Shown here: piece after piece, positions 17,585 to 26,621 of the stretch
Layout of the letters: each line of letters starts with the position of its first letter
Numbering within the stretch: the first letter of the stretch is position 1
Assembly (NCBI GenBank): GCA_029060755.1
Contig: JAIDTI010000038.1
Span: 1 to 36,525, forward strand
DNA length: 36,525 nt
Direction: 5' to 3'
Source of the DNA: Ruminococcus sp.
Lineage (GTDB): Bacteria; Bacillota; Clostridia; Oscillospirales; Ruminococcaceae
Translations under genes and position numbers: made by a program
The notes under the pieces: model-generated
Told to the model about the DNA's origin: nothing
What the model saw: the letters and a program-made list of their open reading frames with translations, nothing else
Databases searched by the model: none

Positions 17585-20500
17585 ATGGTTAAGAAAGAAG
17601 ATAACAGAAAGCTACGTGGTTCAGTATTGCTGACTGTTGTTTGCGTAATGTCACTGCTTATAGTGTTCCTTTTCGGTACACTGACACTCGCAACAGCTTC
17701 AAATAACAGAGCTCATGTGAACTACTCAAGCGCACAGACAGATGTAACATCAAGAATTGTTGTTGATTCTGCGATAAGAGCTATTTCTGTCAACAATGAC
17801 TATGGCAGTTTTATCGGAAGTATTGGTGAAAGCGATACAGGCAAGACTGTTAATGTAACTCTTGGCGATGGCGTTCCGAACAGAGGACGTTATGGTGATA
17901 TTGCTCCGGTTTCAGTTGAATGGGCAGGCACTAAGGATTTCTATGACCCGATAAATCAAAAATGGGCTAATGGTGGTGTTTTAAAATTCACATCAACCGT
18001 TTCTATGGCTGGTGTTGATTCAACAACATCTGCTTATGTTGTAAAACAGCCGGCAGGAACATCAAGCACAGGCAAAGGCGCAGGCTTCGTTACTGTTGCT
18101 GGTGCTAATCTTACATGTCAGACAGACCTTTTCGGCGGTTCTTATATCAATATTCCTACAGAAACTATGATAAAAGACCTTGATTACACATACAGAAACA
18201 GACAATATCATGAAGACCACTGGGACAAATCAGACCCATATACACATGATGAAACATATTACAGACAATTTGCTCCTTATGTTAATGAAGCAACTTCATT
18301 TCTTCTTGATAACAGTGGTGCTTATGCAGAATCAGATTTATTTGTAAACAATAATATGTATATTGATGACTGGAGCGGATTTATTTTCCCGGACAATGGT
18401 ACAGGTATTTCTGTATGGGGAGATTTGGTTTTTGGCAACGCATCAGTATCATATACTTCAAAAGTAAAATCATCAACAGATTTAACAGATTCAATTGCAT
18501 TTAATGAAATACCTTATATTTATGTTGACGGAAAAATAGGTGGTGTCAACCATGTAAATATTGGTGATAAAACAAATCCTTTCCCACTTAATATTTTCTG
18601 CGGTTCTATTGATGCAAGCAATAACTGGGATAATACTGGTAAACTTAATGAAGCTTGGATAGCAGGCGATTTATACTGTATGAATCCTGCTGAAACAAGC
18701 TATCTTGGTGGGCAGAATCCATCAGAGCTTTATAGCTGGACTCGTTCAGTAATTACACAATCAAACCCGGGCGGAAAATTTCAGCAAGCATCAAGCGTAT
18801 ATTCTAAAGGAAATCTTGTTCTTAAAAATATTACTATAAAAGGCGACCTTCGTGTTGAGGGAGACCTTATAATTCCTGACATTGGTTCTAATAATACAGT
18901 TAAAGTAGAGGGCGATGTTGTTGTCGGCGGTAAGCTGATAATAAAAGGAAACCAAGCAGAACTTTCTGTAACTACTCCAGGTAAACATATATATTGTCAG
19001 AAAGACAAGGTTGAGATACCAGGAGCTACATTTGCAAAAGATGAAACAAATTATAAAGAAGTTCCAACAATTGCTGTTTTAAATAATGGTGAAAAACGTA
19101 ATTATTTTGTATATAATTTAGATAATTATAAAGATGAAACCGACCCATATAATCCGAAATATGATGGTTTGTTAGGAGAAAAATTTGAAAAATGGCAAGT
19201 AGAGGATAATGGATTACACACTATTTACTACACGTGGAAAGAAGATTTTAATCCAGCAAACAGCGATTATTATACAGAAGATGCATGGAAAGACGGAGAA
19301 GGAAATTTAAAAACAGCTGAATTGCTTGGATATATTGATACATCAGTAGCATATATTGACAGCAAAAACTCACCAGCATCACCATCAGGAGATACTGACA
19401 GTTATATTGTAGAGCCAGGTACATCTAAAAAAATGGCTGATGCAGATGTAGCAGTCACAAAATATTTTCCGACAATAGATGGTGCTAACAGTGGTTTTTC
19501 AATGGAAGAAATTATCAACAGTAAAATAGCTACCGAAGGTTCTGATTACGGATATTCTCCTTCAAGTTCCTATGTGGTTTATGATACAACAACAGGAAAA
19601 ATTGTTCCTGCTGGCAGTAATTTAACATTAACAGATGTTCCTGATAAATATAAAAATGTATTGGAAAATCTGGGAAGTTATAGCGAAGATATTTATCCCA
19701 CATATGCAACAAGAGAAGTTATTCTTAATCTTAAAAATGATGGTGGTAAATTAGTACCTGATGATACACCGCACCCCGATACTCAGATTATAAAGACATT
19801 TGACCAGATTCTTGCAAGTGCTGCAAATCCGTTCAAGACACTTCCTGATGCTCTGGCACAATTTATACAGGACTATAAAGACCCTACAAAAACTGTAACT
19901 GTTTATACAGCTATTACAGATTTAGAGCAGGATGCTGAAGGAAATTATATTATTGATAGCGATTGTGTTCTTGATTTTTCTGTACCTTCCGATAAAGCAT
20001 ACAATATTATGATAAAACCCAAAGCTGAATCAAATAATGTTACATTCAATATTATTATTAAAAAATTTGAGTTGCAGGGTTCAGGTTCAAAACTTATACT
20101 TGATGATGTCAGCGGAAATAATGCTGCTAATATTTATGTTTCAGAACAGGACAATGACAGTTCTCCGAACTTTGTTATGCTGACTGGCTCTAAGTTAACA
20201 ACAAAAAAATATGAAGATTTCTTTAGTAGCTGTGATACTAAAATAGGCTATGATTCTTCATCAGTTGCAGATAAGAATGACCTTGGAGTATCAGCAGGAA
20301 GACCGAATATTAATATTTATGGCGGTCAAAACAGTTATATGAAAATAAGCAATGGTTCTCCAAGCTATATTGCTGCAAATATAACTTCTGAACATCTTAA
20401 GTTTGAAATTGCTTCTTCTGCTCCTAATCTTACAAAAACTGACGGTACTCAAATAAGTAGTATTATTTACAATGATTTTGAACTTGTAAATCCGAAAGCA

Positions 20501-20644
20501 TGTATTTTTGGCTGTCTTAATGCAAAAGAAGTTGTTATACCTAATGATTTCAAGGTAATTTATGTTACAGACAAAGTTTCAGACCCACCAGACCCATCAA
20601 CAGCAGAATTTGATTACCGTGTTCTCTACTATGATGAATATTGA
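17585..20644 (+). CDS. Giant PilX-like protein with beta-rich external region, possible pilus tip adhesin
   Basis: A 1019-residue protein encoded between pilO and the minor pseudopilins. Its N-terminus, KLRGSVLLTVVCVMSLLIVFLFGTLTLA, resembles PilX/GspK-type minor pilins: a basic leader ending in RG, then a long hydrophobic helix, but with Thr instead of Glu at position 5. The rest is polar and strand-rich. Around 400-475 a run of turns such as GDLRVEGDLIIP, KVEGDVVVGGKLIIKG suggests a right-handed beta-helix or bactofilin-like stack. No dockerin, sortase motif or catalytic motif was found. AAGGCGG lies before the ATG, and only 15 bp separate its stop from the next pilin gene. Inference: PilX-class minor pilin bearing a large external domain, for binding surfaces or fibre. 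A secreted sheath protein is an alternative. Confidence 0.55.
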   Translation: MVKKEDNRKLRGSVLLTVVCVMSLLIVFLFGTLTLATASNNRAHVNYSSAQTDVTSRIVVDSAIRAISVNNDYGSFIGSIGESDTGKTVNVTLGDGVPNRGRYGDIAPVSVEWAGTKDFYDPINQKWANGGVLKFTSTVSMAGVDSTTSAYVVKQPAGTSSTGKGAGFVTVAGANLTCQTDLFGGSYINIPTETMIKDLDYTYRNRQYHEDHWDKSDPYTHDETYYRQFAPYVNEATSFLLDNSGAYAESDLFVNNNMYIDDWSGFIFPDNGTGISVWGDLVFGNASVSYTSKVKSSTDLTDSIAFNEIPYIYVDGKIGGVNHVNIGDKTNPFPLNIFCGSIDASNNWDNTGKLNEAWIAGDLYCMNPAETSYLGGQNPSELYSWTRSVITQSNPGGKFQQASSVYSKGNLVLKNITIKGDLRVEGDLIIPDIGSNNTVKVEGDVVVGGKLIIKGNQAELSVTTPGKHIYCQKDKVEIPGATFAKDETNYKEVPTIAVLNNGEKRNYFVYNLDNYKDETDPYNPKYDGLLGEKFEKWQVEDNGLHTIYYTWKEDFNPANSDYYTEDAWKDGEGNLKTAELLGYIDTSVAYIDSKNSPASPSGDTDSYIVEPGTSKKMADADVAVTKYFPTIDGANSGFSMEEIINSKIATEGSDYGYSPSSSYVVYDTTTGKIVPAGSNLTLTDVPDKYKNVLENLGSYSEDIYPTYATREVILNLKNDGGKLVPDDTPHPDTQIIKTFDQILASAANPFKTLPDALAQFIQDYKDPTKTVTVYTAITDLEQDAEGNYIIDSDCVLDFSVPSDKAYNIMIKPKAESNNVTFNIIIKKFELQGSGSKLILDDVSGNNAANIYVSEQDNDSSPNFVMLTGSKLTTKKYEDFFSSCDTKIGYDSSSVADKNDLGVSAGRPNINIYGGQNSYMKISNGSPSYIAANITSEHLKFEIASSAPNLTKTDGTQISSIIYNDFELVNPKACIFGCLNAKEVVIPNDFKVIYVTDKVSDPPDPSTAEFDYRVLYYDEY

Positions 20645-20659
20645 TAAGGAGTGACAGCA

Positions 20660-21088
20660 ATGAAAAATAAAAGAAAAACATTAAAGGGCATGACCCTTAT
20701 GGAAATTATCATTTCGCTTGCTATTCTTGCTGTATTGACGCTTGTTCTTGTCCGTACTTCAACGGTAATCAATACGTACTCAAAATCAACAAGAAATATC
20801 AATCAGACAGTTGCTGCACAAGCTCCTGTTGCACAAATGGGTTATAAGCCCGGTGCATCAACAGTTCCTACATCGGCTCTTCCGGAAGTTTTCGTGAACT
20901 GGCAGGGAAACACCGGTGCTACTATAGCTATGGACGCAGTTGCATATCAGGCAGGAGAAATTGCTACAGTTGCAGTTACTGACACAGAAGGAAACATTAT
21001 CAGTATTGAAGAAGCGAATGTACTCGGCGGAAATCTTGCTATGCAGTTTCTTGAAGTTCATGATCCGACAACAACAGCAACAACATAA
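20660..21088 (+). CDS. Minor pseudopilin (PilV/GspI-like)
   Basis: A 142-residue prepilin with leader MKNKRKTLKG and mature start MTLMEIIISLAILAVLTLVL; Glu is at mature position 5 and the peptidase site is G|M. The remaining 100 residues are short, with a QLAV-like head and a Thr-rich end. The start is ATG at 20660, since AAGGAG ends shortly before; an in-frame GTG at 20651 lies in the ribosome site. It sits between the giant PilX-like gene and the PilW-like gene, and minor pilins in this spot usually form the tip and initiation complex. A PilV/GspI name is approximate. Confidence 0.7.
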   Translation: MKNKRKTLKGMTLMEIIISLAILAVLTLVLVRTSTVINTYSKSTRNINQTVAAQAPVAQMGYKPGASTVPTSALPEVFVNWQGNTGATIAMDAVAYQAGEIATVAVTDTEGNIISIEEANVLGGNLAMQFLEVHDPTTTATT

Positions 21089-21100
21089 GGGAGGTTTGAC

Positions 21101-22405
21101 ATGAATAAGAAAAAAAGCCTTAAGGGTTTCACTCTTATTGAGCTGATTATTGTTCTTGCAATTTTCAGCGTGATTATGACTCTTGTCCTGTCATTCATTG
21201 ACCCTGTTTCAAAACTTATGACAAAGACTTCAGTAAAAGAGAGAACTTCTGCTTATGTTGACAACATAGACGAATATATCTCAAAATCTATCCGCTATGC
21301 ACAGAATATCAACGTCTATACACATAGCCTGTACAATCCTGAACTGTCAAAGGACCAGTGTACAGAAGAACGCATTTTAAGAGACTTTGTTGACTCTTAC
21401 TACGACGGCGGTGTATCTTATGACGGAACTGATACTCTTAAACGTCTTACAGGTAAAGTTCATATCCTTAAGCTTATAAATACACCTGAAGACGGACTTG
21501 AACCAGGACATATATATGAAACTGTGTATAATTTCACGGCTGGCAGAGGTGACAAAAGAGAAGCATATTTATATAATGGTATGTTGTATAAAGCATCTGA
21601 TTTAGCTGCTATGTCTACGACTGATGCTGATTACATCAGAAATAACGGCAATAAATGCAATGATTATGATTATCACAATATCGGCGGTAATTATGATAGT
21701 TATGACCCGAAATATAATGGCTGGTTCTATCATTCAAATGTTACTCTGGAAAGCAGTAATGTTGATGTTATCAACCCTGACAACTTCAAGGAGTACAACT
21801 ATTACTACAGTCTTGGAATGAATACATTTGAGCCAATAAGCAGTGGTTTTGATACAGAACGTTCCAAATCTTACTATTACAGTGCGCTTAAAAGAGTTAA
21901 TACTTCACTTATGGCAAGTGAATATAACTTTCCTCTTACCATTGTAACTTACAACGATAAACAACATCTTCCGGCTGGTGTGGATTATACTATAAATCAT
22001 ACATATACAAATGATGAAACTGGTTTAACAGAAGATACCATAGCTTTCATATCACCTGCTGCAATGAGTTCTCTGGGTATATCATTCAAAAATGTACAGA
22101 TGCAGGAAAATACAAGAACTATAAAGTTTTATCGTGAACAGATTGAGATTAAATATCAAGATAATGACCCGACAAAAGATATTATTAGTGTAGTTAAAAC
22201 AGATGATGAAGGAAAAGTACTGATTGACCCTGTTGAAAAAAATCTTACAGCAAAATCATTTCTGCTGATAAATGATGGATACCCATTAACAATCGGAGGA
22301 AGTGACCTTACAGACAATATCTACTTTATTTATACTATACCAGATGAAATCAATGATACTGAATGGAAAATAATCAAAGAAACATCAACAGCACCGACAA
22401 CATGA
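21101..22405 (+). CDS. Minor pseudopilin (PilW/GspJ-like)
   Basis: A 434-residue prepilin, much longer than a major pilin, with leader MNKKKSLKG and mature start FTLIELIIVLAIFSVIMTLVL (cleavage G|F, Glu at +5). The external region is large and strand-rich with many Tyr/Asn/Asp residues; the segment around 190-240 contains NDYDYHNIGGNYDSYDPKYNG-like tyrosine- and asparagine-rich runs. PilW and GspJ proteins are typically in this size class and position. A GGGAGG site precedes the ATG. It is the last gene of the operon, 12 bp after the previous one, and is closed by a strong terminator. A calcium-binding or adhesin function cannot be read from sequence. Confidence 0.75.
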   Translation: MNKKKSLKGFTLIELIIVLAIFSVIMTLVLSFIDPVSKLMTKTSVKERTSAYVDNIDEYISKSIRYAQNINVYTHSLYNPELSKDQCTEERILRDFVDSYYDGGVSYDGTDTLKRLTGKVHILKLINTPEDGLEPGHIYETVYNFTAGRGDKREAYLYNGMLYKASDLAAMSTTDADYIRNNGNKCNDYDYHNIGGNYDSYDPKYNGWFYHSNVTLESSNVDVINPDNFKEYNYYYSLGMNTFEPISSGFDTERSKSYYYSALKRVNTSLMASEYNFPLTIVTYNDKQHLPAGVDYTINHTYTNDETGLTEDTIAFISPAAMSSLGISFKNVQMQENTRTIKFYREQIEIKYQDNDPTKDIISVVKTDDEGKVLIDPVEKNLTAKSFLLINDGYPLTIGGSDLTDNIYFIYTIPDEINDTEWKIIKETSTAPTT

Positions 22406-22415
22406 TAATAAAAAA

Positions 22416-22445
22416 CAGGCAGCAGTTATAAAATGCTGCTGCCTG
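22416..22445. terminator. Terminator at the end of the pilus operon and of the peptidase gene
   Basis: CAGGCAGCAG at 22416-22425 pairs perfectly with CTGCTGCCTG at 22436-22445 over a 10-nt loop, with A-rich left and T-rich right flanks; convergent genes on both sides share it. Confidence 0.9.
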
Positions 22446-22465
22446 TAATTTATTTTTGTTTTTTA

Positions 22466-23299
22466 CTACTCAATCGTTAAAAGATTTATGTACCATTCAG
22501 CAATCTGATTTCCCCATAACATTGCTACGGCAATGCCGATTGAAAGATATGGTCCAAAAGCAAATACTGAATCTTTTGTGACAGCTTTTATTATTGAACC
22601 GCCTACAGCAGCGGTAATAATGCCAAACAATGCTGAAACGATAACAGCTTGTGTTCCAAGCAATGCACCGGCGGCAAACATTAATATTGTATCGCCAAGT
22701 TCGATTGCACGGAAATCTTCATTAAATTTCTTTCTTATGATTGGTCTGCTTACTTCTCCGATTATGAAAAACGGAACACTGACAGCAAATGCACCGATTA
22801 TGCGGTTTGCTATTGAAACATCATCAGTGAAAACAGCAGCAGGAATGGCAAGGACAAAGATTATACCAACAATAATCATATCTATTTCCTTTGTGTCCCA
22901 GTCCATGAATCCTACAATTACAAGAAGTGACATAAGAACGCAGGTTATTATGGCTTTAGCATTAATATCAAGTACTAAAAACGTAAGCACATACAAAATT
23001 CCGTTAAGGCTTTCTACAATGGGATAGCGTGGTGAAATTTTCTCTCCACAGCTATGACATTTTCCACCAAGAAAAAGCCAGCTGAAAACAGGAATCAAAT
23101 CAATTGGTCTGATTTTCGTTCCGCAGGTCATACAGTGTGAGGCTCGTTTTATAAGTGATTCGTGACGTGGAAGTCTTATAATGACAACATTAAGAAAACT
23201 TCCTATACATATGCCAAAAATAAACACTACGGTTAAAAACATGATTTTGAATGGAAGCTCCATATATTCATCATGAAGCATATTTTCAAATTCAAACAT
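22466..23299 (-). CDS. pilD: Prepilin peptidase (A24 aspartic peptidase, PilD-like)
   Basis: Cleaves the leader of the prepilins encoded here and, in the bifunctional class, methylates the new N-terminus. The 277-residue protein has an N-terminal domain with the zinc tetracysteine of the methylase region (CMTCG and CHSCG) and GSFLNVVIIRLPR, a known A24-type signature. Two aspartates lie in membrane-adjacent contexts: GFMDWDTKEID and AIELGDTILMFAAGALLG, the expected catalytic pair. About seven to eight hydrophobic helices are visible. AAAGGAGG precedes the ATG. It reads leftward, away from pilB, from an overlapping divergent promoter, and faces the main operon. Confidence 0.92.
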   Translation of the reverse strand: MFEFENMLHDEYMELPFKIMFLTVVFIFGICIGSFLNVVIIRLPRHESLIKRASHCMTCGTKIRPIDLIPVFSWLFLGGKCHSCGEKISPRYPIVESLNGILYVLTFLVLDINAKAIITCVLMSLLVIVGFMDWDTKEIDMIIVGIIFVLAIPAAVFTDDVSIANRIIGAFAVSVPFFIIGEVSRPIIRKKFNEDFRAIELGDTILMFAAGALLGTQAVIVSALFGIITAAVGGSIIKAVTKDSVFAFGPYLSIGIAVAMLWGNQIAEWYINLLTIE

Positions 23300-23330
23300 G
23301 ATTTTTTACCTCCTTTACATTAAAAGATAA

Positions 23331-23358
23331 TTGACATAATAATATTATAGCATATATT
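23331..23358 (+). promoter_or_regulatory. Candidate promoter of pilB-pilT
   Basis: TTGACA at 23331-23336 and TATATT at 23353-23358 are separated by 16 bp. It overlaps the divergent peptidase promoter, so the two could compete. The leader to pilB is about 70 nt. Confidence 0.6.
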
Positions 23359-23371
23359 TTATAAATTTCAA
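23344..23371 (-). promoter_or_regulatory. Promoter of the prepilin peptidase gene
   Basis: On the minus strand TTGAAA (23371-23366) and TATAAT (23349-23344) are 16 bp apart. It overlaps the plus-strand candidate. Confidence 0.6.
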
Positions 23372-23435
23372 GTATAAATTTGAGATTGTCGTAAAAAAAT
23401 TTCGGCAGTCCTAAAAAATAAGCGGAGGTTTGTAT

Positions 23436-25112
23436 ATGAGAAACGAAAGAATAGGCGACTATCTGGTCAATCAAGGTCTTATCAGTGACGAACAGCTTCA
23501 GAAAGTTCTTCAGGCACAGAGAGAATCAAACGGAGCTAAAAAATTCGGTGATGTTGTTGTTGAACTTGGTTTTATGACAGAAATCAACTTCACAAAGGCT
23601 CTTGCAGGAAAACTGAGAGTTCAGTATGTTGACCTCGATAATATCGACATCAATACTGATGCTGTTCAGAAAGTTCCTGAGGCACTCGCAAGAAAGCATA
23701 CTGTAATTGCTATTGCTGTAACAGGTAAACGTCTTACAGTTGCAACAAATGACCCTGTAAACTTTATTGTTCTTGAAGATATTAAGGTTTCTACAGGTAT
23801 GGACACAGTACCGGTACTTGCAACAACAACAGCTATCAACAAGGCTATAGGAAAATGCTACTCAATGCAGAATGTTGACAGCGTTCTTGACAGCGTTAAT
23901 GCAATGGCTGGAAATCAGATGTCGGCAGAAGAAGAAGAATCAAAAGACAGAGTTGAGTCTGCTCCTATTGTTAAGCTTGCTACAACAATTGTTGAAAACT
24001 CATTCCGTGCTGATGCAACCGATATTCATATTGAGCCGTTCGACAAGTATACAAGAATACGTATCCGTGTAAATGGTGACCTTGTTGAACTTATGAGTAT
24101 ATCATCGGCTGTACAGAGTGCACTGGCAACACGTTTCAAGCTTATCAGTGGTATGAATATCGCTGAAAAGAGAATCCCACAGGACGGACGTTTCACACAG
24201 GTTGTTGACGGCTGTACGCTTGATGTCCGTGTGTCTTCACTTCCTATGGTTCACGGCGAAAAAATAGTTATCCGTATTCTTTCAACCGGACAGATTGCTC
24301 TCCGTAAAATTACTGACCTCGGTATGTCCGACTATAACTATCAGCTCTTTGAGTCAATGCTTCGTGTACCTCACGGCGTTATCCTCGTTACTGGTCCTAC
24401 CGGTTCAGGTAAAACAACTACTCTCTATGCGGCTCTCGGTGAAATTGCTAAACCGCACGTAAACGTTGTTACTGTTGAAGACCCTGTCGAAAAATCTATC
24501 GACGGCATCAATCAGTGTCAGGTTAATCAGAAGGCAGGCATGACCTTTGCGGCTGCGCTTCGTTCAATTCTCCGTCAGGACCCTGATATTGTTATGATTG
24601 GTGAGATGCGTGATACTGAAACAGCTGATATTGGTATCCGTGCCGCTATTACAGGTCACTTGGTTCTTTCCACACTTCATACTAATGATGCGGCTTCTAC
24701 TGTTGTACGTCTTGTTGATATGGGCGTTGCTCCTTACATGGTTGCAACTTCTCTTATCGGTGTTATCGCTCAACGTCTTATCAAGAGACTCTGCCCGTCC
24801 TGCAAACAGCCCCGTATGTCAACAGAGGAAGAAAACGACCTTATGGGTATTCCTGAATCAATTGAGATTTGCGACCCTGTTGGCTGTGTGAACTGCAATA
24901 ACACGGGTTACAAGGGCAGAACTGCTATTCACGAAATTATCCACTGTACAGCAAAAGTTTCGGCTATTATTGCTGCCGGCGGTGGTAAAGAGGAAATCGA
25001 AAAGGCTGCAAGAGCTAATGGTACAAAGCTTCTCCGTGACAACGCTTCTGCTCTTGTACAGGCTGGCGAAACTTCTATTGACGAACTTGTTCGTACTACA
25101 TTCACTGTATAA
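23436..25112 (+). CDS. pilB: Pilus extension ATPase PilB (GspE family)
   Basis: Hexameric motor that drives pilus assembly. The 558-residue protein opens with an MshEN domain: R5, G7, L10, G14-L15-I16, L21, L25 and Q28 fit the RLGxxLVxxGLIxxxxLxxxLxxQ signature, and a second copy follows at KKFGDVVVELGFM. MshEN domains bind c-di-GMP in several bacteria. The ATPase core holds Walker A GPTGSGKTTT, an Asp-box at VEDPVE, a Walker B strand near DPDIVMIGEMRD, and the His-box TGHLVLSTLHTNDAAST. A zinc tetracysteine CPSCKQ...CVNCNNTG follows, as is usual for PilB but not PilT. The ATG at 23436 is seven bases after GGAGG; a TTG two codons earlier is in a poor place. The gene is followed 24 bp later by pilT. 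Confidence 0.95.
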   Translation: MRNERIGDYLVNQGLISDEQLQKVLQAQRESNGAKKFGDVVVELGFMTEINFTKALAGKLRVQYVDLDNIDINTDAVQKVPEALARKHTVIAIAVTGKRLTVATNDPVNFIVLEDIKVSTGMDTVPVLATTTAINKAIGKCYSMQNVDSVLDSVNAMAGNQMSAEEEESKDRVESAPIVKLATTIVENSFRADATDIHIEPFDKYTRIRIRVNGDLVELMSISSAVQSALATRFKLISGMNIAEKRIPQDGRFTQVVDGCTLDVRVSSLPMVHGEKIVIRILSTGQIALRKITDLGMSDYNYQLFESMLRVPHGVILVTGPTGSGKTTTLYAALGEIAKPHVNVVTVEDPVEKSIDGINQCQVNQKAGMTFAAALRSILRQDPDIVMIGEMRDTETADIGIRAAITGHLVLSTLHTNDAASTVVRLVDMGVAPYMVATSLIGVIAQRLIKRLCPSCKQPRMSTEEENDLMGIPESIEICDPVGCVNCNNTGYKGRTAIHEIIHCTAKVSAIIAAGGGKEEIEKAARANGTKLLRDNASALVQAGETSIDELVRTTFTV

Positions 25113-25136
25113 TATTAAAACTGGAGGATTTTTTAT

Positions 25137-26240
25137 ATGGGAATTATTAATATTCACAGAATACTTGATGAGGTAAGACTTCTCGGCTGTTCTGACTTGC
25201 ATTTCACAAACGCTATTGCGCCTGTTGTACGTCTCAACGGTGCATTGAGAACTATGCGTACACAATATCCTGAAATGGACGAAGAAGAAATACTCGATAT
25301 TGTCAATCAGATGACAAATGAGGGTCAGCAGACACAAATCAACAATCACATTGATACTGACTTCTCTTTCCAAACAAAGAGTGGCTATCGTCACCGTGTA
25401 AATGTGTACTTCCAAAAGGGCAAGCCTGCTATTGCTATTCGTCTTCTCCGTAATGACATTCCTACTCTTGAAGATTTGATGCTCCCGCCGATTCTTGCGG
25501 ATTTTGCAATGCGCCCACGTGGTCTTGTGCTTGTAACAGGTCCTACCGGTTCAGGTAAGTCCACAACCCTCGCAGGTATGATTGACTTCGTAAATCTCAA
25601 CCGCTCCGCACATATTATTACAGTTGAAGACCCTATAGAATATGTTCATGAGCATAAAAGATGTATGGTGAATCAGCGTGAAATCGGTGACGACGTTCCG
25701 TCGTTCGCTCTCGCTCTCCGTGCTGCACTCCGTGAAGACCCCGATGTTATCCTCGTAGGAGAAATGCGTGACTTTGAAACAATTCAGGCTGCTGTAACTG
25801 CCGCTGAAACAGGTCACCTTGTTATGTCTACACTTCATACAACCTCCGCCGCTGATACTATCAACCGTATTATCGACGTTTACCCTGAACATCAGCAACA
25901 GCAAATCCGTACACAGCTCGCTAACAACCTTGTCGGCGTTATCTCGCAGACACTTATCCCAAAGATTGACAATTCAGGTCGTATTGCTGTTATGGAAATC
26001 CTCAATGTTACTGATGCTATTGCCGCTATGATTCGTGATAACAAAATCCACCTTATTCAGTCGGCTATCCAGACAGGTAAACAGCAAGGCATGATGTCCC
26101 TCGACCAGGAACTTGCACGCCATGTTTCAAAGGGTACTATCAAGGAAGTTGACGCTCTTGAAAAATGTCAGGACAAACAGGAGTTCTATCGTTTCTTGTC
26201 ACAAATGGGTGGCGCTCCTACAGGCGGCATGAATATGTAA
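25137..26240 (+). CDS. pilT: Pilus retraction ATPase PilT
   Basis: Hexameric motor for pilus depolymerisation, needed for twitching and for pulling on bound surfaces. The 367-residue length is typical of PilT. Walker A GPTGSGKSTTL, Asp-box VEDPIE, Walker B DPDVILVGEMRDFETI and His-box GHLVMSTLHTTSAADT are all present, and the N-terminal part (ARI-type, GCSDLHFTNAIAPVVRLNG) is the PilT PAS-like domain. There is no zinc tetracysteine, which separates it from PilB. A CTGGAGG site precedes the ATG. Having both PilB and PilT indicates dynamic pili. Confidence 0.95.
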   Translation: MGIINIHRILDEVRLLGCSDLHFTNAIAPVVRLNGALRTMRTQYPEMDEEEILDIVNQMTNEGQQTQINNHIDTDFSFQTKSGYRHRVNVYFQKGKPAIAIRLLRNDIPTLEDLMLPPILADFAMRPRGLVLVTGPTGSGKSTTLAGMIDFVNLNRSAHIITVEDPIEYVHEHKRCMVNQREIGDDVPSFALALRAALREDPDVILVGEMRDFETIQAAVTAAETGHLVMSTLHTTSAADTINRIIDVYPEHQQQQIRTQLANNLVGVISQTLIPKIDNSGRIAVMEILNVTDAIAAMIRDNKIHLIQSAIQTGKQQGMMSLDQELARHVSKGTIKEVDALEKCQDKQEFYRFLSQMGGAPTGGMNM

Positions 26241-26293
26241 TGTTATTACAAAATGTAATATAGAAAAATAATTCTGCATATGGTAAATAAAGC

Positions 26294-26452
26294 AAAACGG
26301 CAAAATCGGTTTACAGAAAGTAATATTTATCTGCTTATATACGGCTAATCTGTTAAATATATTTTGCGTTAAAGTTAAATCAGTTGTTTTATTCACAGAA
26401 TGTTGTGCATATTGACGAAAACACTAAAAAATAAAAGCCGATTTACCGTTTT
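26294..26452. repeat. Long-range inverted repeat in the gap before the major pilin gene
   Basis: The stretch 26241-26496 carries no convincing gene. Its notable element is a long-range imperfect inverted repeat: AAAACGG plus flanks at 26294-26312 pairs with 26434-26452 with one bulge. A smaller hairpin (TATTAC/GTAATA, 26244-26260) follows the pilT stop. A regulatory role in pilA transcription or pilT termination is conceivable but not shown. Confidence 0.4.
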
Positions 26453-26496
26453 GATGTAAAAAATGGATTTTTAAAGAATTTTTTTCGGATAAACTA

Positions 26497-26525
26497 TTGA
26501 CATTTTGTGAATAAAGTGATATACT
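26497..26525 (+). promoter_or_regulatory. Promoter of the major pilin gene
   Basis: TTGACA at 26497-26502 and TATACT at 26520-26525 with a 17-bp spacer that contains TTGTGAATAA, shared with the promoter at 29183. Confidence 0.85.
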
Positions 26526-26576
26526 ATAATCATGGTAAGGGAGAGGACAGAAAATAAAGAGTCCGCCCCGTGTAGA

Positions 26577-26588
26577 GTGCATATGCAC
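26577..26588. repeat. 12-bp perfect palindrome in the pilin leader
   Basis: GTGCATATGCAC is self-complementary and lies between the promoter and the ribosome site, about 35 bp before the pilA start. It could be an operator or an mRNA stem. A preceding GGAC...GTCC hairpin lies at about 26545-26564. Confidence 0.4.
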
Positions 26589-26621
26589 ATAATTTATTTT
26601 TATTGAAGGAGGTTTTCTATC

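Noticed and set aside
22533-23027. Plus-strand 164-codon reading frame opposite the prepilin peptidase gene
   Set aside because: It lies wholly antisense to a clear A24 peptidase, has no ribosome site or family resemblance, and arises from codon bias of the real gene.
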